NCBI RefSeq assembly: GCF_902167145.1
Contig: NC_050096.1
Coordinates: 293,830,200 to 293,894,199, forward strand
Direction: 5' to 3'
DNA length: 64,000 nucleotides
Source of the DNA: Zea mays
Taxonomy: Eukaryota > Streptophyta > Magnoliopsida > Poales > Poaceae
Positions 51,697 to 61,723 of the stretch are shown piece by piece; positions within the stretch are counted from its first letter, which is position 1, and each line of letters opens with the position of its first letter. The notes beneath the pieces were generated by a model that ran no database searches, was not told the origin of the DNA, and saw only the letters and a list, made by a program, of their open reading frames with translations. Made by a program: the position numbers and the translations under genes.

Positions 51697-53379
51697 TGGG
51701 GGGGAGGAGCGGTTGTTGTCCGTGGCGCTGGCAACTGCAGCGTGCCCGGTCTTCAAACGCGAGTGGCTTCGGAGCCGCTCGCGGCGCCGGCGTCCGCCAC
51801 GGCAGCTGGAAGAGGTTCTTCCGCCGGCACGATAGCCGGAGCCGGCCACGGACTGACCTCCAACTCTACGGCCTTCTGTCCGTCCTTGCCTCACGAGTTT
51901 TGTCGTGGGCGGGGGCCTCCTGGCAGCAGCATCCGCCCTAGGGTCAGTGCTGCCGCTGTTCGACCCCCCGGAGCAGAAGTCGTCGTCGTCGCCGCTGCTG
52001 GAGCAGGTGACGGCGCGCCGTTCGTCGGCCTTCCGTTGCTCCGCAGGCCTTCCCCCTCGGAGTGGGGTTGTTCGTACCTACGGAGGGGGAACCGGAGTTC
52101 CGTTCGTAATGGCACTTCGAATGCCAGTGTGTTTGTTCATTGCGGCTGTCGGGGCCTGAACATGTATGTAATTTCGGCACGGAGCCGTGTTTTTTCCTCA
52201 TTCTCGAGCACTAAGTCTCGCCTGTTGGTTATCTGAACCGCTTTACCAAGCATGAGTCGCCCCGTGTCAAGGTGACGAGTGAGGTATCCGTATCCCGGAG
52301 GCGTAGGAATCCCTCGGCCCGTTCGGCCTTGTTGTCTGGGGCTCCTTTAGCTTAGTCAAAGAGACCCCTCGGCTGCCCTTCGATGAGCCGAGGCCAGGGG
52401 TAGCGATATCAGTATGAACAGAGGCGGAGTTGGCTCGAGAATGGGAACCTGGTTGGCCGAAGCCTAGTCGTGTTGTCCGTCAGCGGAGCCGACGCCAAAG
52501 TCGATCCGCCGAGGCCTCGGGTCGGGCTGGCGCCCTTGGAAGCCGGTTGGCCGAGTCCCCAGGGGTAACCGGCCGAGCCGCCTGCTCGGGCCAGATTCCC
52601 GGAGGGGTCCCTGGACCGCGCCGCCGTCCGAGGCTGGGTCGGACATAGCTGAAGACGTCGTCGATGCCGAGGGTGCCGTCGCCTCCCTTCAGCGTGAAGA
52701 CCCGAGCCTGCAGGATCAGATCGTCTTGTAGCGTGTGCCTTCTGCGGCCGCCGAGGCCAGAAAACACACCCTCGCCATGCTTGCGAAGCTGCGTCTTTTT
52801 TCCTCTTGTTTCGAGCATCTGGACTCTGTCGGTAACAGGGATGTTTGTGTGAGCGAGAGTTGCTTCTCGCGGAAGGGACGAGTGAGGTATCCGTATCCCA
52901 GAGGCGTGGGAATCCCTCGGCTCGGTCGGCCTTGCCGCTTACGCGTACTTTCACCCGTTCATGAGGCCCTGTCCCCGACTTAGTCGAGAAAGCTTGAAGG
53001 ACTGCTTCAGCAGGAGAGCTTCCGAACGTGAAGACTTGTTCGGTCCACGGAGTCGCTTTATCCGAGCGCGAGTTACTTATCGCAGAAGGTGATGAGTGAG
53101 GTATCCGTATCCCGGAGGCGTAGGAGTCCCTCGGCTCGGTCAGCCTTGGCTGCTTACGTGTACCTCGTCGTTTCCAGGATCCGCTTTCCGAAGTAGTCAA
53201 GAAGCACGAAAGTAATCCTGCTAGAAAGAGATCCTTTTTCGAGGAAAAATTCGACGCAGAGGGGGTCTCTCCCCTTTTAGTCCCCGAGGGAGGGTCGGGC
53301 TTTGCCGGGGCTAGGCCGACCCTTCCTTGACGACTAAACTTTGCGTAGGTGCGAGGTATATGAACAACTTGGAAACATC

Positions 53380-54845
53380 TTAAGGGTAGAAGCGACGTAG
53401 CTGTTTGATGTTCCAAGCGTTGCCGTAGATCTCGCCTTGATTGCTGGCCAGCTTGTATGTTCCGGGCTTCAGAACTTTGGCGATGACGAATGGCCCTTCC
53501 CAGGGGGGCGTGAGCTTGTGCCTCCCTCGGGCGTCTTGTCGCAGCCGAAGCACCAGGTCGCCCACCTGGAGTTCTCGGGACCGGACCCCTCGGGCGTGGT
53601 AGCGTCGCAGGGACTGTTGGTACCGCGCCGAGTGTAGTAAGGCCCTGTCCCGAGCTTCCTCCAACTGGTCCAGCGATTCCTCTCGGCTGGCTTGGTTGCT
53701 TTGTTCGGTGTAGGCCCTCGCCCTTGGGGAGCCGTATTCCAGGTCAGTGGGCAAGATAGCTTCAGCCCCGTAGACCAGGAAAAACGGCGTGAAGCCCGTG
53801 GCACGACTCGGCGTCGTCCTTAGGCTCCAGACCACCGAGGGGAGTTCCTTCATCCATCGCCTGCCGAACTTGTTGAGGTCGTTGTAGATCCGAGGCTTGA
53901 GCCCTTGTAGAATCATGCCGTTGGCACGCTCTACCTGCCCATTCGACATGGGATGAGCCACGGCGGCCCAGTCCACCCGGATATGGTGATCTTCGCAAAA
54001 ATCCAAGAATTTTTTGCCGGTGAACTGGGTGCCATTGTCGGTGATGATGGAGTTCGGGACCCCGAAGCGATGGATGATGTTGGTGAAGAATGCCACCGCC
54101 TGCTCGGACCTGATGCTGTTCAGGGGTCGGACCTCGATCCACTTGGAGAATTTGTCGATGGCGACCAGCAGGTGCGTGTAGCCCCCGGGCGCCTTCTGCA
54201 AGGGACCGACGAGGTCCAGACCCCATACAGCGAAGGGCCAGGTGATGGGTATTGTCTGCAGAGCCTGAGCGGGCAGGTGTGTCCGCTTCGCATAGAATTG
54301 GCACCCTTCGCAGGTGCGGACAATTCTAGTGGCGTCAGCCACCGCCGTTGGCCAGTAGAAGCCTTGCCGGAAGGCATTTCCAACAAGGGCTCGGGGTGCT
54401 GCGTGATGGCCACAAGCCCCCGAGTGTACTTCTTGCAGCAGTTCCCGACCTTCGGCGATGGGGATGCATCGCTGGAGGATGCCCGAGGGGCTGCGATGGT
54501 AGAGTTCCTCTTCGTCGCCCAGCAAGACGAATGACTTGGCGCGTCGCGCTACCCGCCGAGCCTCGACTTGGTCGAGGGGTAGCTCTCCTCGACGGAGATA
54601 TTGCAGGTATGGGGCCTGCCAATCTTGGTCTGGCGTGGCCCCGCTCTGCCCTTCCTCGACGTTCAACGCCCCGCCCTCGGGGGCCGAGGGTACCTCGGGC
54701 TGAGCCGAGGGTACCTTGGGCTGAGCCGAGGATACCTCGGGCTGAGCCGAGGGTACCTCGGGCTGAGCCGAGGGTACCTCAGGCTCGGGCGCGTCGTCGA
54801 GCTTGACGGAGGGTTGATGCAGATCCCGGGAGAAGACGTCCGAGG
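53380..54845 (-). pseudogene. Integrase of Gypsy element B
   Basis: Open from 54666 (428 residues). It has a zinc region (EVHSGACGHHAAPRALVG, RTCEGCQFY), a core with WGLDLVGP, SIITDNGTQF and NGQVERANG, and a C-terminus with VGDLVLRLRQDARGRHKL ending LRRFYP at 53380. All expected catalytic residues are present. It is out of frame with the preceding RNase H because of one extra base in a C-run on the coding strand near 54845, compared with element A. The domain itself appears intact. Confidence 0.87.
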
Positions 54846-56671
54846 GGGACTGTCGTTCGCCCCGAGGCTATCTTGGCCAGCTCGTCTGTGGTTTCGTTGT
54901 AGCGCCGAGCGATGTGGTTGAGCTCGAGCCCGAAGAACTTGTCTTCCAGGCGCCGAACCTCGTCGCAGTAGGCCTCCATCTTCGGGTCGCGGCAGTGGGA
55001 GTTCTTCATGACTTGGTCGATGATGAGCCGCGAATCACCGCGGGCGTCGAGGCGTCTGACCCCTAGCTCGATGGCGATCCGCAATCCGTTGACCAGAGCT
55101 TCATACTCGGCCACATTGTTGGACGCCGGGAAGTGGAGGCGCAGCACGTAGCGCAAGTGCTTTCCGAGGGGCGAGATGAAGAGAAGGCCCGCACCGGCCC
55201 CCGTCTTCATCAGCGACCCGTCGAAAAACATGGTCCAGAGCTCCGGTTGGATCGGAGTCGTTGGTAGTTGGTAGTCGACCCATTCAGCCACGAAATCCGC
55301 CAACACTTGGGACTTGATGGCCTTTCGAGGGGCGAACGAGATCGTTTCGCCCATGATCTCCACTGCCCACTTTGCGATCCTGCCCGAGGCCTCTCGGCAC
55401 TGGATGATCTCCCCCAGGGGGAAGGATGACACCACAGTTACCGGATGGGACTCGAAGTAGTGTCGTAGCTTCCGCCTCGTCAGGATCACAGCATACAGCA
55501 GCTTTTGAACTTGTGGGTAGCGGATCTTAGTCTCGGACAGCACTTCGCTGATGAAGTAGACCGGCCTCTGAACGGGCAATGTATGCCCTTCCTCCTGCCT
55601 TTCGACCACAATCGCGGCGCTAACCACCTGAGTGGTCGCGGCGACGTAGACCAAGAGGGTTTCTCCGTCCGCCGGCGGCACCAAGACTGGCGCCTTTGTA
55701 AGGAGCGCCTTCAGGTTGCCGAGGGCTTCCTCGGCCTCAGGGGTCCAAACGAAACACTCGGCCTTCCTTAAGAGGCGGTACAGAGGCAGACCTCTTTCGC
55801 CGAGGCGTGAGATGAAGCGGCTCAGGGCCGCGAGGCATCCCATGACCCTCTGTACCCCTTTTAAGTCCTTGATGGGCCCCATGCTGGTGATGGCCGCAAT
55901 CTTCTCCGGGTTGGCCTCGATGCCTCGCTCAGAGACGATGAACCCTAGGAGCATGCCTCGGGGCACCCCGAAGACACACTTCTCAGGATTAAGCTTGACT
56001 CCTTTCGCCTTGAGACACCGGAATGTCACTTCAAGGTCGGAGAGGAGGTTGGGAGCCTTCCGTGTCTTGACCACGATGTCATCGACGTAGGCCTCGACTG
56101 TGCGACCGATGTGTTCGCCGAACACATGGTTCATGCACCGCTGGTACGTCGCGCCTGCATTCCTCAGGCCGAACGGCATGGTGACGTATCAGTACATGTC
56201 GAACGGCGTGATGAAAGAAGTCGCGAGCTGGTCGGACTCTTTCATCCGGATCTGGTGATACCCCGAGTAGGCATCGAGGAAGGACAGGGTTTCGCACCCA
56301 GCAGTGGAATCCACGATTTGGTCGATGCGAGGCAGAGGGTAGGGAACCTTCGAACATGCTTTGTTGAGACCAGTGTAGTCTACACACATCCGCCATTTCC
56401 CCCCTTTCTTCCTCACAAGCACAGGGTTGGCAAGCCATTCGGGATGGAATACCTCTTTGATGAACCCTGCCACCATTAGCTTGTGGATCTCTTCGCCAAT
56501 CGCTCTGCGCTTCTCCTCGTCGAATCGGCGCAGAGGCTGCCTGACGGGTCGGGCTCCGGCCCGAATATCCAGCGAGTGCTCGGCGACATCCCTCGGTATG
56601 TCGGGCATGTCCGAGGGACTCCACGCAAAGACGTCGGCGTTTGCGCGGAGAAAGTCGACGAGCACTGCTTC
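54846..56671 (-). pseudogene. Reverse transcriptase and dual RNase H of Gypsy element B
   Basis: The region 56189-56665 carries ANADVFAWSPSDMP, WRMCVDYTGLNKAC and SFLDAYSGYHQI, then UGA at 56189-56191 where element A has a cysteine codon. The frame reopens at 56179 with MPFGLRNAGATYQR, the catalytic VEAYVDDIVVK, an RT-linked RNase H (VVSAAIVVERQ, RKLRHYFESHPV) and the second RNase H (MFFDGSL, NVAEYEAL, DARGDS, NETTDELA). One stop is thus the only break inside this region before the frameshift near 54845. Confidence 0.9.
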
Positions 56672-56674
56672 CTA
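56672..56674 (-). other. In-frame UAG between protease and RT
   Basis: The codon context on the coding strand is CCC AAA TAG GAA. The frame continues open into RT. Element A has the same context at 14717-14719. It could be a readthrough stop or an inherited mutation of a glutamine codon. Confidence 0.85.
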
Positions 56675-59600
56675 TTTGGGGTCGAGCCCGGAACCGATCC
56701 AGATCTGCTTGGTGGTGTCGCCGCTGGGGTCGAGGGGGACGGCCTTGACCGTCTCCGCTGGCTCGAAGTTGCCGGCATGGCGCTTCACGTCTGGGACCTC
56801 CTTGGAGAGGTTCTCCAGGTCGGCGACGAGGGCCTCGGACTCGGCGAGGGCCTCGGCGTACTCCACGCACTCCACGTCGCATTCGAACGCGTGTTTGTAC
56901 GTGGGGCCGACGGTGATGACCCCGTTGGGGCCCGGCATCTTGAGCTTCAGGTAGGTGTAGTTGGGGACGACCATGAACTTCGTGTAGCATGGCCTCCCTA
57001 ACACGGCGTGGTAGGTTCCTCGGAACCCGACCACTTCGAACGTCAGGGTCTCCCTTCGGAAGTTGGAGGGTGTCCCGAAGCAGACTGGGAGGTCGAGTCG
57101 CCCGAGGGGCTGGACGCGCTTCCCAGGGATGATCCCGTGGAAGGGCGCAGCACCTGCTCGGACGGAGGACGGATCGACGCGCAGAAGCTTGAGGGTCTCG
57201 GCGTAGATGATGTTGAGGCAGCTGCCCCCGTCCATCAGGACCTTGGTGAGCCTGACATCGCCGACAACGGGGTCGACGACGAGCGGGTATTTCCCCGGGC
57301 TCGGCACATGGTCGGGGCGGTCGGCCCGGTCGAAAGTGATGGGCTTGTCGGACCAGTCTAGGTAGACTGGCGCCGCCACCTTCACCGAGCAGACCTCCCG
57401 GCGCTCTTGCTTGCGGTGCCGAGCCGAGGTATTCGCCGCATGCCCTCCATAGATCATGAAGCAGTCGCGGACCTCGGGGAACCCCCCTGCTGGGTGTTCT
57501 TCGTTCTTGTCGTCGTCGTGGGCCCTGCCACCCTTGGCGGGTGGCCCGACCCTGTGGAAATGACGCCGAAGCATAACGCACTCCTCGAGGGTGTGCTTGA
57601 CGGGCCCCTGATGGTAGGGGCACGGCTCCTTGAGCATCTTGTCGAAGAGGTTTGCACCTCCGGGGGGCTTCCGAGGGTTCTTATACTCGGCGGCAGCGAC
57701 AAGGTCCGCGTCTGCGGCGTCGCGTTTCGATTGCGACTTCTTCTTGCCTTTCTTCTTGGCGCCGCGCGGAGCAGACGCCTCGGGAGCTTCTTCCGACGGG
57801 CGGCCCTGGGGCTGCTTGTCCTTTCGGAAGATAGCCCCGACCGCCTCCTGGCCGGACGCGAACTTGGTGGCGATGTCCATCAGCTCGCTCGCCCTGGTGG
57901 GGGTTTTGCGACCCAGCTTGCTCACCAGGTCGCGGCAAGTGGTGCCGGCGAGGAACGCGCCGATGACATCCGAGTCGGTGATGTTGGGCAGCTCGGTGCG
58001 CTGCTTCGAGAATCGCCGGATGTAGTCCCGGAGCGACTCCCCCGGCTGTTGCCGGCAGCTTCGAAGGTCCCAGGAGTTCCCGGGGCGCACGTATGTGCCC
58101 TGGAAATTGCCAGCGAAGGCTTGGACCAAGTCGTCCCAGTTGGAAATCTGCCCCGGAGGCAGGTGCTCCAACCAGGCGCGAGCAGTGTCGGAGAGGAACA
58201 GGGGGAGGTTGCGGATGACGAGGTTGTCGTCGTCCGTTCCGCCCAGTTGGCAGGCAAGGCGGTAGTCCGCGAGCCACAGTTCCGGTCTCGTTTCCCCCGA
58301 GTACTTTGTGATAGTAGTCGGGGGTCGGAACCGGGTCGGGAATGGCGCCCGTCGGATGGCCCGACTGAAGGCCTGCGGACCGGGTGGTTCGGGCGAAGGA
58401 CTCCGATCCTCCCCGCTGTCGCAGCGCCCCCCACGCCTGGGGTGGTAGCCTTGGCACACCCTTTCGTCGAGGTGAGCCCGACGGTCGCGTCGATGCTGCT
58501 CGTTGCCGAGGTGGCCCGGGGCCGCAGGCGCGGTGTTGCGCGTGCGCCCGGTGTAGACCGAGGCCTCCCGCATGAATCGGGAAGTCGCGGCATGAGGTTC
58601 CGAGGGATATCCTTGCCTCCGGGATGCAGTGCTCTCGGCCCGCCGGGCCGCAGCGCCTTCCAGGAGATTCTTGAGTTCTCCCTGTATTCGCCGCCCCTCG
58701 GTGGTTGACGGTTCCGGCATCGCGCGGATGAGCATCGCTGCGGTCGCCAGGTTCTGACCGACCCCGCTGGATGCGGGCGGCGGTCTGATCCTGACGTTGT
58801 TGGCGACGCGGTGCTGGAGACCTTGGGGCAGATGACGTATTTCTCCGGCTAGGGGTTGGCCCACCCATGCCTGTCCGGCGTCCCGACGGATCGGCTCAAG
58901 CGCCCCTGTTCCCTCGTTGAGCCTGGCCTGCGCCTCGCGGACTTGCTCGAGTTGTGGGTCGTAACCCCCCGCCGGAGCGGGGACCACAGCTAGCTCCCGT
59001 GGGATGTCGGCGCGAGGCACCGGCCTAGGGAGATCACCATCCTCCGGCATGCCAAGATGGTTGCCTTCGGTGGGATCCCCTAGCTCGATGTGGAAACATT
59101 CGCGGCTTGGGCCGCAGCTCTCGTCACCGAGGCTGCGGCTTCCGTCGGAACGGTCGGATAGACAGTAGTCACATGCGGTCATGAAGTCCCGCATGGCACT
59201 GGGGTTGCCATGTCCGGAGAAATCCCAACCGATGCTGGGATCGTCATCTTCCTCGGACCCGGAGGGCCCGTAGGTCGAGACGTCCGTCAGTCGGTCCCAA
59301 GGCGACCGCATACAGAACCTCAGTGGGGTTGCACTCGCCTCAATGAGAGCGCCCGCCAAAACGAGGTCGTTTGGCAGGTTGAGGCCGAGTCGAAATGACG
59401 CAAGATGGGAGTTAGTCGTTACCTTTTGGTCGACGTGGAGCGACGTAGTCACATCGGGGACTGGTTGCGCCGTCATCTCTGGTTCGAGGGCGACGTCCTG
59501 CAGGCTTTCCGCGAGCGCGCCGGCGTCGTCTTCTTGCTCGGGGTCAGCGTGCCGCGGGGGGACGGCGCTTGCCTCCGTCTCGAACGCGAGGTCGACGTCC

Positions 59601-59920
59601 GGCGTGCCTTCCGTCGGGGCGTCGGGGGCGTCGATTCGCTCGACGGCCGGCGAAGCGTGGCCTCCCGTCTGGCCTTGACGGCCCCGCCTCCTCCTCCGTT
59701 GGCGGGGGAGAGAACGGAGCGAGCCCGAATGTTGCCCTTCCACCACGCGGGGTAGACGTCGTCGATTCCGCCGCCGGCGGGCGGGTTGTCGGCCGCCATT
59801 GTCGTAGTCGCGCGGCGGTGGAAGAAGTGTCATGTCATAGCTGCCGTCGAAGGACATGAACTCAAGAGTCCCGAAACGAAGCACCGTCCCGGGCCGGAGA
59901 GGTTGCTGGAGACTGCCCAT
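56672..59920 (-). CDS. gag-protease polyprotein of Gypsy element B
   Basis: A complete 1082-residue frame from the ATG at 59920. The N-terminal 400 residues are charged and Pro-rich. The gag capsid-like domain lies at about residues 530-700 (TKYSGETRPELWLADY, LPPGQISNWDDLVQAF, RQQPGESLRDYIRRFSKQ). A CPYH-H-C metal-binding-like block is at about 770 (CPYHQGPVKHTLEEC). The protease has VLMDGGSCLNIIYAE at about 897, with DGGS in place of the usual DSG/DTG, as in other Tat elements. It ends in DPK followed by UAG. The protein would form particles and process the polyprotein. RT follows in the same frame after the UAG. Confidence 0.9.
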   Translation of the reverse strand: MGSLQQPLRPGTVLRFGTLEFMSFDGSYDMTLLPPPRDYDNGGRQPARRRRNRRRLPRVVEGQHSGSLRSLPRQRRRRRGRQGQTGGHASPAVERIDAPDAPTEGTPDVDLAFETEASAVPPRHADPEQEDDAGALAESLQDVALEPEMTAQPVPDVTTSLHVDQKVTTNSHLASFRLGLNLPNDLVLAGALIEASATPLRFCMRSPWDRLTDVSTYGPSGSEEDDDPSIGWDFSGHGNPSAMRDFMTACDYCLSDRSDGSRSLGDESCGPSRECFHIELGDPTEGNHLGMPEDGDLPRPVPRADIPRELAVVPAPAGGYDPQLEQVREAQARLNEGTGALEPIRRDAGQAWVGQPLAGEIRHLPQGLQHRVANNVRIRPPPASSGVGQNLATAAMLIRAMPEPSTTEGRRIQGELKNLLEGAAARRAESTASRRQGYPSEPHAATSRFMREASVYTGRTRNTAPAAPGHLGNEQHRRDRRAHLDERVCQGYHPRRGGRCDSGEDRSPSPEPPGPQAFSRAIRRAPFPTRFRPPTTITKYSGETRPELWLADYRLACQLGGTDDDNLVIRNLPLFLSDTARAWLEHLPPGQISNWDDLVQAFAGNFQGTYVRPGNSWDLRSCRQQPGESLRDYIRRFSKQRTELPNITDSDVIGAFLAGTTCRDLVSKLGRKTPTRASELMDIATKFASGQEAVGAIFRKDKQPQGRPSEEAPEASAPRGAKKKGKKKSQSKRDAADADLVAAAEYKNPRKPPGGANLFDKMLKEPCPYHQGPVKHTLEECVMLRRHFHRVGPPAKGGRAHDDDKNEEHPAGGFPEVRDCFMIYGGHAANTSARHRKQERREVCSVKVAAPVYLDWSDKPITFDRADRPDHVPSPGKYPLVVDPVVGDVRLTKVLMDGGSCLNIIYAETLKLLRVDPSSVRAGAAPFHGIIPGKRVQPLGRLDLPVCFGTPSNFRRETLTFEVVGFRGTYHAVLGRPCYTKFMVVPNYTYLKLKMPGPNGVITVGPTYKHAFECDVECVEYAEALAESEALVADLENLSKEVPDVKRHAGNFEPAETVKAVPLDPSGDTTKQIWIGSGLDPK

Positions 59921-59960
59921 CTGGAGCTTGACGGGGAGCTGTTCGTCAGCACGCAGCAGG

Positions 59961-59978
59961 CCCCTACCTGGCGCGCCA
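59961..59978 (-). promoter_or_regulatory. Primer-binding site of Gypsy element B
   Basis: TGGCGCGCCAGGTAGGGG begins two bases after the 5' LTR on the coding strand. The TGG start fits pairing with a tRNA CCA end; the tRNA was not identified. Confidence 0.8.
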
Positions 59979-59980
59979 AC

Positions 59981-61718
59981 TGTCGGCGTTTCGAGACAGG
60001 GGGGTCCCTAAGCCGACGAGTGAGTGTGCTGCGTGCCCCAGCCCAGATGGGTCGAGCGCGTGGGCGAGCGCGAAGGGGGGAGAGGCGAGGCGGCCGGAGT
60101 CGAGCGTGAGAGAGGTGGAAGTCCCGCGGCCTTCGTGTTCGTCCCGCGCCCAGGTCAGGTGCGCTTGCAGTAGGGGGGTTACAAGCGTCCACGCGGGTGA
60201 GGGAAGCGAGCGGCCCCAAGAGAGCGCCTGTCCCGTCCTCGGTCCCGCGCGGCCAACCTTCTCTGAGAAGGCCCTGGTCCTTCCTTTTATAGTCGTAAGG
60301 AGAGGATCCAGGTGTACAATGGGGATGTAGCAGAGTGCTACGTGTCTAGCGGAGGGAGAGCTAGCGCCCTAGGTACATGCCAATGTGGCAGCCGGAGAGA
60401 TCTGGGCACCCTACTGGCGTGATGTCGTGGCTGTTGGAGGTGCGGCGGAGCCTGATGGAGGGACAGCTGTTGGAGCGGTCGAGTCCCTGCTGACGTTGTC
60501 CTGCTTCCGTAAGAGAGCTAGGGGCCACCGTCGTCATAGAGCCTGTGGAGCGCCATCATTGCCTCTCTGGCGGAGCTGGCCGGATGAGACGCCGGTCTTG
60601 TTCTCCGTGACCCGAGTCGATTCGGGGTGGGATGATGATGGCGCCTCCTGTTGACGTGGCGGTCTGTGCCCTAGGCAGGGCGACGTGGGGTTTCCTCCGA
60701 AGCCGAGGTTGAGTCTGCCTTCTGTTGCCGTGGCCGAGCCCGAGCCAAGGGGTCGGTCGAGGCGGAAGTCGTTCGGCCGAGGCCAGGGCGGAGTCCGAGC
60801 CCTGGGGTCGGGCGAGGCGGAGTTTCGTCGTCTTCCGGGTCTTAGCCCGAGTCCGAGCCCTGGGGTCGGGCGGAGCGGAGTTCGCCGTCTTCCGGGTCTT
60901 AGCCCGAGTCCGAGCCCTGGGGTCGGGCGGAGCGGAGTTCGCCGTCTTCCGGGTCTTAGCCCGAGTCCGAGCCCTGGGGTCGGGCGGAGCGGAGTTCGCC
61001 GTCTTCCGGGTCTTAGCCCGAGTCCGAGCCCTGGGGTCGGGCGGAGCGGAGTTCGCCGTCTTCCGGGTCTTAGCCCGAGTCCGAGCCCTGGGGTCGGGCG
61101 GAGCGGAGTTCGCCGTCTTCCGGGTCTTAGCCCGAGTCCGAGCCCTGGGGTCGGGCGGAGCGGAGTTCGCCGTCTTCCGGGTCTTAGCCCGAGTCCGAGC
61201 CCTGGGGTCGGGCGGAGCGGAGTTCGCCGTGGCGCCTTTGTCGAGGCCTGACTGCCTGTCAGACCTACTCTGTCGAGTGGCGCTGCAGTCGGAGTGGCGC
61301 AGGCGGCGCTGTCCTTCTGTCAGACTGGCCAGTGGAGCGGTGGAGTGACGGCGGTCACCTCGGCTCTGCCGGAGGCGCGTGTCAGGATAGAGGTGTCAGG
61401 CCTCCTGTGCGTTAAATGCCCCTGCAATTTGGTCAGTCGGTGTGGTGATTTAGTCAAGGTTGCTTCTGAGCGAAGCCAAGGCCTTGGGCGAGCTGGTGAT
61501 GTGTCCGCCATAAAAAGGGGGCCTCGGGCGAGACGGAAGTCTCTCGAGGTCGGCTGCCTTCGGCCGAGGCTAGGCTCGGGTGAAGCGTGATCGAGTCACT
61601 CGTGTGGACTGATCCCTGACTTAATCATGCCCATCAGGCCTTTGCAGCTTTATGCTGATGGGGGTTACCAGCTGAGAATTAGGCGTCTTGAGGGTACCCC
61701 TAATTATGGTCCCCGACA
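59981..61718 (-). repeat. 5' LTR of Gypsy element B
   Basis: 1738 bases, identical in layout to the 3' LTR but with seven 57-base units (60839-61230). The 114-base length difference is exactly two units. Minus-strand TATA box at 60285-60291. Confidence 0.94.
60839..61230. repeat. 57-bp tandem repeat, 7 units
   Basis: Same unit as at 48766-49043; all seven copies look identical by eye, the last lacking seven bases. Confidence 0.95.
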
Positions 61719-61723
61719 GTTCG

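Larger units (their letters stand above)
49546..53379 (-). other. Long untranslated 3' internal region of Gypsy element B
   Basis: No gag or pol domain is present. It holds three tandem units of about 75 bases (50250-50460) and three copies of the gagtgaggtatccgtatcc block (52271, 52869, 53088). On the opposite strand it has a TATA-like box at 51309 with ORFs downstream. It is about 950 bases longer than in element A. Confidence 0.75.
47908..61718 (-). mobile_element. Gypsy element B (Tat lineage), young 13.8-kb copy
   Basis: LTRs at 47908-49531 and 59981-61718 are flanked by gttcg. By eye they differ at about five bases plus two extra 57-base units. On the minus strand the order is primer site, gag-protease (one intact 1082-codon frame), UAG, RT, two RNase H domains, integrase, long 3' region, polypurine tract. 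It belongs to the same lineage as element A but has a distinct LTR (start TGTCGGCGTTTCGAGACAGG on the plus strand). Pol has a UGA and a frameshift, so it is not autonomous as read. Confidence 0.95.
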
